18,132 bases of DNA. Origin: Planctomycetales bacterium. Lineage in GTDB: Bacteria > Planctomycetota > Phycisphaerae > SM23-33. The translations under genes were made by a program, and so were the position numbers. The notes under the pieces were generated by a model that did no database searches, had not been told where the DNA came from, and saw only the letters and a program-made list of their open reading frames with translations. The stretch spans positions 1-18,132 of the forward strand of contig JAUVIQ010000034.1 in NCBI GenBank assembly GCA_030592655.1, read 5' to 3'. This document shows, piece after piece, positions 12,489 through 18,132 of this stretch (its first letter is position 1; every line of letters starts with the position of its first letter).

Positions 12489-13817
12489 ATGAGAATTCCA
12501 CAGAATCCCCCGAATGTTGATGCGATGGCGCCTCGATCAAACCTGGATCGCGTTATGGAAATGCTAGCGGCCGCTCCCGGTGCTGTCTCCGAAGGAAAAT
12601 ATCTTCATTGGGACAAATTGCGCCGCTTACACCCTCCGGGCAATTTGACAACGCAAGAATGGTGGTGGACAACAAAATGGGCCCGCCGGCAGCTCTACAA
12701 AAACTTGCCCAATTGGGACGTGAACGGGAAACCGTTTCAGTATGCTATGGTCGATCCGGTTCTAGAACTGGTTTCCAGGATAGACCGCGATGCCAGCAGC
12801 CGGATTGAGATACCCGAACAGGTTACCGACCCGACAACGCGCGATAAATATATTGTCAGCTCCCTCATGGAAGAAGCGATTACTTCAAGCCAGTTGGAAG
12901 GTGCAGCCACCACCCGCAAGATCGCCAAGGAGATGATTCGCACCGGGCGAAAGCCCGTGGACAGCAGCGAGCGAATGATTCTAAATAATTACGAGGCGAT
13001 TCAGCGCATCCGTCGGCATAAGGATAAACCGTTGACACCTGAACTGGTTGTGGAACTGCAACGAATTCTGACAGCGGATACGCTGGAGAAGCCTGATGCC
13101 GCCGGGCGTCTGCGGCGCAGCGATGAAAAAATTGATATTGTAACGCCGCACAACGAGGTTCTGCACACGCCGCCGGCTGCGAAAGAACTACCGAATCGCA
13201 TGGCGGCGATGTGCGATTTCGCCAATGGAAAGACGCCGGATTATTTTATCCATCCTGTTGTGCGGGCCATCCTGCTGCATTTCTGGCTGGCGTATGACCA
13301 TCCGTTCGTTGATGGTAACGGCAGGACGGCCAGGGCGCTTTTCTACTGGTCGATGCTTTCACAGGATTACTGGCTCTTCGAGTTTATCTCGATTTCGCAG
13401 ATTATCAGAAAGGCTCCGGCCAAGTACGGGCGGGCTTTCCTGTACACAGAAACGGACGACAACGATGTAACATATTTCATTCTTCATCAACTGGAGGTCA
13501 TTCAAAAAGCAATTGGGCAATTGCATCTGTACTTGAAAAAGAAAGCAGCCCAGTTGCGACAAACGGAAAGCCTTCTTCGTCAGTATGTACACTTGAACCA
13601 TAGGCAGATTGCCCTGCTTAGTCATGCATTACGGCATTCGGATGCGCGATACTCGATACGATCCCATCAGACCAGCCACAACGTAGCGAATCAAACAGCG
13701 AGGTCCGACCTGCTGGACTTGACCAACAGGGGACTGCTGGTTCAGCGTAAGATTGGCAGGACGATGTATTTCTCGCCTGCTCCCGACCTGGAGGGCCGTC
13801 TCGGTCGGCTTAAATAG
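12489..13817 (+). CDS. Fic-domain protein with N-terminal inhibitory helix and C-terminal winged helix
   Basis: Fic proteins transfer a nucleotide part, usually AMP, onto hydroxyl side chains of target proteins. This one has 442 residues. It carries an inhibitory-helix motif S-S-Q-L-E-G (133-138), matching [S/T]xxxE[G/N], N-terminal to the Fic core (class II arrangement). The full catalytic loop H-P-F-V-D-G-N-G-R (271-279) has its His intact. A C-terminal segment (about 363-431) holds S-H-Q-T-S-H-N-V-A-N-Q-T-A-R-S-D-L-L-D-L followed by a G-L-L-V-Q-R-K-I-G wing, which reads as a winged-helix DNA-binding domain. ATG 12489 has AAAGGA with a 6-base spacer; ATG 12483 or TTG 12462 are alternatives. 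No separate antitoxin gene is adjacent, as expected when inhibition is built in. The target is unknown. Its AT-rich control region and isolation suggest it was acquired. Confidence 0.9.
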   Translation: MRIPQNPPNVDAMAPRSNLDRVMEMLAAAPGAVSEGKYLHWDKLRRLHPPGNLTTQEWWWTTKWARRQLYKNLPNWDVNGKPFQYAMVDPVLELVSRIDRDASSRIEIPEQVTDPTTRDKYIVSSLMEEAITSSQLEGAATTRKIAKEMIRTGRKPVDSSERMILNNYEAIQRIRRHKDKPLTPELVVELQRILTADTLEKPDAAGRLRRSDEKIDIVTPHNEVLHTPPAAKELPNRMAAMCDFANGKTPDYFIHPVVRAILLHFWLAYDHPFVDGNGRTARALFYWSMLSQDYWLFEFISISQIIRKAPAKYGRAFLYTETDDNDVTYFILHQLEVIQKAIGQLHLYLKKKAAQLRQTESLLRQYVHLNHRQIALLSHALRHSDARYSIRSHQTSHNVANQTARSDLLDLTNRGLLVQRKIGRTMYFSPAPDLEGRLGRLK

Positions 13818-13878
13818 TTTCAATACCTCATGCTTGTGCAATAAGTAACATATAGAATGTTTTAACTTAGTCGGTATG

Positions 13879-13910
13879 AACAGAAACAACCGGAACGGTT
13901 TCCTGTTTTT
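13879..13910 (+). terminator. Probable terminator after fic
   Basis: AACAG, an internal loop, then AACCG-GAA-CGGTT, an internal loop and CTGTT followed by further Ts (13908-13910). It lies between the convergent Fic and S41 genes. The two short stems are modest, so confidence is moderate. Confidence 0.5.
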
Positions 13911-13923
13911 GGGTTATTGGCGC

Positions 13924-15330
13924 TCATGGCGCTGAAGGTCGCGTTGTTGGCAGAGGCAGATTGCGAAGCATCTGAAGCGCCCGCGCCAGCTGGGCGTCCT
14001 CGGCCAAGATCGAGCGTTTTATACGGTATGTACGCGTTTTTTTGGTCGGTAACGAAGCGAGCGAGCGACGGGGCGCAACAACGACCATCGCTTCGAGCCA
14101 AAGCCCCTCAAGACGATTGATTTGGGCGACGGTAAGCCTTACCCGCACGTCCGGTTTGAGTCCGGGGCGTTTGAGTCCCGGCTGTGTCGCCGGTTGCGTG
14201 GCCTGCCTTCGGGCCGGCTTGGCGACTGTCCGCCCAGACGGATATTCGATCGGCGCGGTAGTTGTCGGTTCGGCAAGGAAGTATTCTCCGGTTGTGAGGT
14301 GGATTTTTCCGAGTCCGTGCCCCAGGCTGAAGGTTTTCTGCACGGACCATTTTCCAAAGGTTTTCGTCCCCAGCAGCGTTGCCCGCTGGTTGACTTGCAG
14401 AGCGCCGGCGACGATTTCGGCTGCCGATGTCGTCTGTGCGTTTATCAGCACGACCATCGGTACCGGCCGGTACGTTCCGTCGGCATGTGCGTAGTGTGCG
14501 TGGCGTATGTCGCCCCGTTCGAGGGTGCGGACGATCAGGCCTTCCTCCAGAAATCGGTCAACCACCTCGACGGCGGCTGACAGCGTCCCGCCGGGGTTTC
14601 CTCGCAGGTCCAGCACGAGTCCGCTTGGTTCGTCCAGTTCGCGGTACAGTTCATACAGTTCAGCCGGCGTGCGCTCGACGAATTCGCTGATGCGCAGGTA
14701 GAAGATAGCGGCCTGTTCGTCCAGTTCGCATCGCCACTGCCCGTTTTCGTCGCGTACGATTCCGGTAACGCTTTGGGTTTCCAGGTTTGCCGGCGTCAGT
14801 GTTTGCCTGAACGGTTTTTCGCTCTTTCGTCGCAATCGCAGAGTAACGGGTTTTTTCCTTCCCGGTCTGAGCATGGCCCGGGCCTGTGCGAGCGTCAGAT
14901 ATTTCGACCTGATCTGGTTGATTGCTAGAATTTCCATAGGCCCGAAGAGTCCGGCATCGTGAGCGGGACTTGACGGTAGCGGACCGACGAGAATGAGTTT
15001 TCCGTTCTCGGAGGTAATCCGCAGGCCCGTATCCATCCACGTTCCGGACAATCGGTTTTCGAATTGCCCTGCGCTGTCTGGAGGTATATAGGTGGAGAAC
15101 TCATCGACCTGTTTGGCCATACCTTCGATTGCGCCGCGACAGGCCCGGTCAGGTTCAAAATCGTAGTAACTATGCGCTCTGATGAGTCTGTACGCCCTGA
15201 CGGTTTCTGCGAGGTCGTCGGCGTCCGGATTATTGGTGGAGATATACAGAGGCCTGCGACGGGCAAGGAACAGCGCCAGAACCGCCAGGCAAAGCACTAC
15301 CGTCATCCAGATGAGATTACGCCAGGACAT
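13924..15330 (-). CDS. S41-family C-terminal processing protease (CtpA-like) with PDZ domain
   Basis: A membrane-anchored serine protease of the Tsp/CtpA family, 468 residues, expected to act in the periplasm. A single N-terminal helix (about residues 6-24) is followed by a helical region, a PDZ domain (roughly 90-180, with S-P-A-H-D-A-G-L), and the S41 core. The core contains L-V-L-D-L-R-G-N-P-G-G. The nucleophile Ser sits in T-T-S-A-A-E-I, and 25 residues later the general-base Lys lies in T-F-G-K-W, the same spacing as in E. coli Tsp. The C-terminal tail carries a Q-P-A-T-Q-P / P-G-L-K low-complexity stretch. ATG 15330 is chosen over TTG 15342 because the latter lies inside a repeat. The GGAAA that precedes ATG 15330 belongs to the 44-bp inverted repeat, whose arm ends exactly at this start codon. 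Confidence 0.92.
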   Translation of the reverse strand: MSWRNLIWMTVVLCLAVLALFLARRRPLYISTNNPDADDLAETVRAYRLIRAHSYYDFEPDRACRGAIEGMAKQVDEFSTYIPPDSAGQFENRLSGTWMDTGLRITSENGKLILVGPLPSSPAHDAGLFGPMEILAINQIRSKYLTLAQARAMLRPGRKKPVTLRLRRKSEKPFRQTLTPANLETQSVTGIVRDENGQWRCELDEQAAIFYLRISEFVERTPAELYELYRELDEPSGLVLDLRGNPGGTLSAAVEVVDRFLEEGLIVRTLERGDIRHAHYAHADGTYRPVPMVVLINAQTTSAAEIVAGALQVNQRATLLGTKTFGKWSVQKTFSLGHGLGKIHLTTGEYFLAEPTTTAPIEYPSGRTVAKPARRQATQPATQPGLKRPGLKPDVRVRLTVAQINRLEGLWLEAMVVVAPRRSLASLPTKKTRTYRIKRSILAEDAQLARALQMLRNLPLPTTRPSAP

Positions 15331-15497
15331 TTTGATTTCCAATTTTCAATTGGCAATTTCCAATTGAACAGATTTAAAAAAAGAAGCGGTTCTTCATGGG
15401 TGATGCATAGCATCACTACGTGAGACGCCCATGCTACAATACTGAGGTTTTTTCTGTTCAATTGGAAATTGCCAATTGGAAATCGGAAATTAAAATG
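15328..15497. repeat. 170-bp MITE-like element with 44-bp terminal inverted repeats
   Basis: Arms 15328-15371 and 15454-15497 are inverted copies matching at 41 of 44 positions. They are built from AATTGGAAATTG-type oligomers. The 82-bp centre contains nested stems: CATGGGTG with CGCCCATG (15395-15402/15426-15433) enclosing GTGATGC-ATA-GCATCAC (15400-15416). One arm ends at the S41 start codon and the other at the 3' end of tRNA-Phe. No open frame is present inside. Whether it is a mobile element or a fold-back intergenic repeat is not decided by the sequence alone. Confidence 0.75.
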
Positions 15498-15568
15498 GGC
15501 AGGGGCGGATTTGAACCGCCGACACCGTGATTTTCAGTCACGTGCTCTACCAACTGAGCTACCTGCCC
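15496..15568 (-). tRNA. tRNA-Phe (anticodon GAA)
   Basis: A 73-nt cloverleaf on the minus strand. The acceptor stem is GGGCAGG/CCTGCCC with discriminator A. The D arm is GCTC-AGTTGGTA-GAGC, the anticodon stem CGTGA/TCACG with loop CTGAAAA giving anticodon GAA, and the T arm GGCGG-TTCAAAT-CCGCC. All stems pair fully. CCA is not encoded; the 3' end is followed directly by TTTTAATTT, which may help termination and belongs to the adjacent inverted repeat. Confidence 0.97.
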
Positions 15569-15611
15569 GGAATCAAGACTCATGCATCACGATAACGATC
15601 TTGTTAGTTTG

Positions 15612-15640
15612 ACTTTACCGTAATCGGCGTCCCCGGTCAA
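15612..15640 (-). promoter_or_regulatory. Candidate sigma-70 promoter of tRNA-Phe
   Basis: On the minus strand TTGACC (15635-15640), a 17-base spacer, then TAAAGT (15612-15617). It lies in the gap between the PpiD-like gene and the tRNA, about 43 bases before the mature 5' end. This is a suitable position for a tRNA promoter. Confidence 0.55.
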
Positions 15641-15675
15641 GGGCGAGACTCACCGGACCGGAATAATGCAAAGCC

Positions 15676-17898
15676 TTAATTCGACGGTTTTTCAGGCCTG
15701 TAATTCACTCGTTTAGCGACGCTGTTGTAGGCGAACCACACCGCCACCGTTCGCTCCCATCGTTGTCGCACAAGCGCCATACCGGCCATGTACGTACCCC
15801 AGCCATCGAACATCGCGGACGTCAGCGGTTCATACCCGATTCGCTGGACGAGCATAACCTTTCTCTGCCGGCGCAGCGGGATCACCGCGAGCGGCTGGTC
15901 GGAGCCGGGATTGTCGGGGTCGGACGGAACAAGCGTGAACGCCTGCTTGATAAATCCTCTATCGGTCCCGACGTCTGATACGTAAGAAAGGAATACATGC
16001 AATGTCCGAAAATCTATTGTGTTTCGGGAGAACATTTTGGTTTCACTGAAATTGAGTTTCTTCTTCTGAGCCGGTTTTTCCAGGTCCCCGCCGGACTTTT
16101 CAAGTTCGCTCTTCATGGTTTCGGCGAGGGTGGTCGCCTTTTTGAATCCGGCGACGATACCGAGGTCCTTGATGACCTGCTTGCGAATGTCGCCGGAAAG
16201 GTATTCCGGAGCGTGAGAGGCTTCGGCCTTGACCAGTCGCCACAGTATCCTTCCTTCTTCGGGTCCGGGAATGTACATTGTGCGGTCGTAATCGCTTCCG
16301 GTCTCAATCATCGCGTCGTGCTTTTTACCGGGCGGTTGAAACTCTTTTGCAGTAGCGACGATTGACAACAGGTTTTGCCGACCAGTCCGGTCGGCGGACT
16401 TAGGCCCCGCCAGTCCGAGCAATTTATGCCGACTGATTTCCTCGAATCCGACCATTCCGGTTCTACCGGCCGATACCGGAGCCAGATTGATCGGTTCGGA
16501 TGCGAAAAGCACATCTTTCATACCGGCGCATGTAACCCATTTAATCGGGGGGAACTTCGCCTCTTTACCGATTTGCTCCAGCGCCTCGCCGAGCGTTATT
16601 TCGCCCCACGGCTTTATCCTGACCTCAATTTCACCGGCGAGGGTCAGGTTCTCGTGTTCGCCGAAGGGATAGACGATCTTTACCTTTGCGATGTATTCGA
16701 GTTCCTCGACGATTGATTCGACGGAAGCCTTTCTGAACGGCAGCGAGGTGATTTTCTTTTTCAGCAGGGTATCGGCTGGGCGTATCATCTCCTTTGCGAC
16801 GGCGGAATAAGGCTCGTCGGATTCGCTGAAACGCCGGGCTGACTGCCTGGCGAGAGAGATTATTTCGTTCATTTTGGTATCGACAGCGCCCGGAAGGAAA
16901 ATCTGTTTGATCGTCGGTCTGGCCTGGCTGAACGACTCGAAGGGGACTTCGCGGTATTTCGGTTCGACGGGGCTCACCGCAGGCGGTTCAGCAGGCTGGG
17001 ACGGTTGAGTATCCGCTCGCCCAGGCAGGTCTTCGACCGGCGCTGTAGATGTCGTCGGGATCGGGATGCGGTTTTTCAGTTTGTCTTTGTGCTTGTTCCA
17101 GTACGCCATCATCTGTTCTTCGGGCGGTTCGACGACGCGAGAGATAACCCCTTCGTTAATGAACAACCAGGATATTTCCATGCGATTGGGAATGCGGTAA
17201 CCGAATCCATAATCGGTATTATTGGACTGTGCGAGCGGCGCGAGCTTTTTGTACCTGTCGAATTGTTCGGCAATGGCTTGTTCCGCCGGCTCGGTCGCAT
17301 CGGCTGCGAAGTCTTCGGCTGGTAGCGAGACCATTGCCAGTTGGATTTTCTCCATGAGATCGCCGGCGCTATGGCGCAGTTCCGGTAGCGACGGCATGGT
17401 TTCAATTTCGGCGGCCTTGAACGCCGCTGTAACTTTCAGGTAATTCGCCGCCGCCCGGCGGATATGTTTTTCGGTGTATCCGCCTTCGCGCAGATTGGCT
17501 AGTTCACGCTGGTACGCCTCGCCGGTAAGTTCCGATTCGAGCAGGAAGGAATCTATCCGGTCATCGCTGACGGTGATGCCCATTTGTTCGGCTTCGTGCA
17601 CCAGCAACACCCATGCAAGCCCCGCGTTCCGCTGATTACGGAACCGTGTGAAAGCGTTCTCGCCGACCCTGCGCCCCATACCCATCCGCATCGTCTGGAT
17701 AAGCAGACGGAGGTCAACCTCTGCTGCCTCGATCATACCGGCGGTAACTTTCTCGTCACCGATGTATCCGACGACCATGCCGCGACCTCTACCGCCACTA
17801 ATCCCCTCGAAAAGCGACGGAACCAGAAACGCCACCATAAGCAGCACCATCACGATCAGAACCATCTTCTGTCGGCGACGAAAGAATTTGAATGCCAT
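15676..17898 (-). CDS. PpiD/SurA-like membrane-anchored protein, parvulin domain not recognisable
   Basis: A 740-residue envelope protein with a short basic N-terminus, one membrane helix (about 11-31), then a SurA_N-type helical region (about 42-170: V-V-G-Y-I-G-D-E-K-V-T ... L-L-V-H-E-A-E-Q-M-G-I-T-V-S-D-D-R-I). This is the layout of PpiD, an inner-membrane chaperone for exported proteins. A Pro-rich linker lies at about 280-312. The C-terminal part (550-600) also resembles the PpiD end. I see no parvulin motif. Instead, residues 386-467 (F-R-K-A-S-V-E-S-I-V-E-E-L ... I-T-L-G-E-A-L-E-Q-I) look like an STN/secretin short domain. Isomerase activity is therefore doubtful and a chaperone role more likely. 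ATG 17898 has GGAG 7 bases upstream. Confidence 0.75.
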   Translation of the reverse strand: MAFKFFRRRQKMVLIVMVLLMVAFLVPSLFEGISGGRGRGMVVGYIGDEKVTAGMIEAAEVDLRLLIQTMRMGMGRRVGENAFTRFRNQRNAGLAWVLLVHEAEQMGITVSDDRIDSFLLESELTGEAYQRELANLREGGYTEKHIRRAAANYLKVTAAFKAAEIETMPSLPELRHSAGDLMEKIQLAMVSLPAEDFAADATEPAEQAIAEQFDRYKKLAPLAQSNNTDYGFGYRIPNRMEISWLFINEGVISRVVEPPEEQMMAYWNKHKDKLKNRIPIPTTSTAPVEDLPGRADTQPSQPAEPPAVSPVEPKYREVPFESFSQARPTIKQIFLPGAVDTKMNEIISLARQSARRFSESDEPYSAVAKEMIRPADTLLKKKITSLPFRKASVESIVEELEYIAKVKIVYPFGEHENLTLAGEIEVRIKPWGEITLGEALEQIGKEAKFPPIKWVTCAGMKDVLFASEPINLAPVSAGRTGMVGFEEISRHKLLGLAGPKSADRTGRQNLLSIVATAKEFQPPGKKHDAMIETGSDYDRTMYIPGPEEGRILWRLVKAEASHAPEYLSGDIRKQVIKDLGIVAGFKKATTLAETMKSELEKSGGDLEKPAQKKKLNFSETKMFSRNTIDFRTLHVFLSYVSDVGTDRGFIKQAFTLVPSDPDNPGSDQPLAVIPLRRQRKVMLVQRIGYEPLTSAMFDGWGTYMAGMALVRQRWERTVAVWFAYNSVAKRVNYRPEKPSN

Positions 17899-17946
17899 AA
17901 TATCACTCCGTGTTAATCGTTCAGTTAATTACTGTGAAACCTCACA

Positions 17947-17974
17947 AGTATAGGCCCATAACGCAATCTTGCAA
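17947..17974 (-). promoter_or_regulatory. Candidate promoter of the PpiD-like gene
   Basis: On the minus strand TTGCAA (17969-17974), a 16-base spacer, then TATACT (17947-17952). Transcription would start about 40 bases before ATG 17898. The -35 match is partial. Confidence 0.45.
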
Positions 17975-18020
17975 TGGTAATCAGTAACCGGCTCGTAATC
18001 GGTGGTCGCGGCTCGTCATC

Positions 18021-18048
18021 AATCCGCAATCCGCAATCCACAATCCGC
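18021..18048 (+). repeat. Second AATCCRC heptamer array
   Basis: Four consecutive 7-mers, AATCCGC, AATCCGC, AATCCAC, AATCCGC, on the + strand. They lie between the permease stop codon and the promoter of the PpiD-like gene. The array has the same unit, copy number and strand as the one in the dnaN leader, differing in the last unit. Confidence 0.8.
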
Positions 18049-18053
18049 AATCG

Positions 18054-18132
18054 TTACTCTCCTCTTAATTTCGCTTCAAGCCTGCGTCGGATAATGATGG
18101 CTGCCAAGTTCAGCACCAGCACAAGCGCTATC
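18054..18132 (-). CDS. C-terminus of an ABC permease, PstA/PstC-like (truncated by window edge)
   Basis: The last 25 full codons of a leftward gene ending at TAA 18054-18056. The peptide is a hydrophobic stretch, A-L-V-L-V-L-N-L-A-A-I-I-I, followed by a basic tail, R-R-R-L-E-A-K-L-R-G-E. A final membrane helix with N-L-A and an Arg-rich cytoplasmic tail is typical of phosphate transporter permeases PstA/PstC, but other binding-protein-dependent permeases end in a similar way. Too little is present for a firm name. Confidence 0.45.
   Translation of the reverse strand, partial: IALVLVLNLAAIIIRRRLEAKLRGE

Noticed and set aside
12259..13923. Phage or transposon origin of the Fic region
   Set aside because: No integrase, transposase, flanking repeats or attachment sites were found; only the AT-rich control region hints at acquisition.
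13862..14101. Minus-strand frame of 79 codons overlapping the end of the S41 gene
   Set aside because: It is out of frame with the clearly conserved protease and has no recognisable features.

Overview
The window looks like a stretch of Gram-negative bacterial chromosome. It carries housekeeping genes with moderately high GC and short, mostly AT-rich intergenic spaces. Nothing in it is diagnostic of a phylum. The style of several proteins points tentatively to Planctomycetota (Phycisphaerae-like) or another PVC-group bacterium: thymidylate kinase with a C-D-P-G-G-T motif, an ArgD-type enzyme with D-E-V-W, a short group 2-like sigma factor, and a large PpiD-like envelope protein. That assignment is inference. 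Both ends of the window cut through genes.

Layout. Positions 1-3263 (+ strand): the 3' end of an enolase-superfamily enzyme, metK, and an argD-type aminotransferase that may be preceded by a small leader ORF. Positions 3270-10343 (- strand, read right to left): tmk, a NYN-domain protein, holB (delta'), an ABC exporter, a sigma-70 family factor, a very long terminator-like palindrome, apt, and a CBM9-like protein. Positions 10344-10547: a divergent promoter region. Positions 10548-13817 (+ strand): dnaN, a two-hairpin palindromic element, dciA (DUF721), and a Fic-domain protein behind two palindromic operator-like boxes. Positions 13924-18132 (- strand): an S41 protease, tRNA-Phe, a PpiD/SurA-like membrane-anchored protein, and the last codons of a PstA/PstC-type permease.

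How the genes relate. Four replication functions lie within about 4.5 kb: clamp loader delta' (holB), sliding clamp (dnaN), helicase-loader factor DciA, and dTMP kinase (tmk). tmk and dnaN diverge from back-to-back promoters. The NYN protein and holB are separated by one base, so they are probably translationally coupled. The ABC exporter and sigma factor follow in the same direction.

The most unusual content is between the genes. Three families of short AT-rich oligomer repeats occur: TAATTCGTG, AATCCRC, and AATTGGAAATTGCC-type. Each lies against a start codon, and two of them appear to supply part of the ribosome-binding site of the next gene. Four strong palindromes add to this: the metK terminator, a 39-bp-arm inverted repeat, a BIME-like pair of hairpins, and a 44-bp-arm MITE-like element. 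Among the proteins, three stand out: an ABC exporter with a PDZ-like insertion between its first two membrane helices, a PpiD-like protein with an STN/secretin-like segment where no parvulin domain is visible, and the Fic protein with its likely autoregulatory operators.
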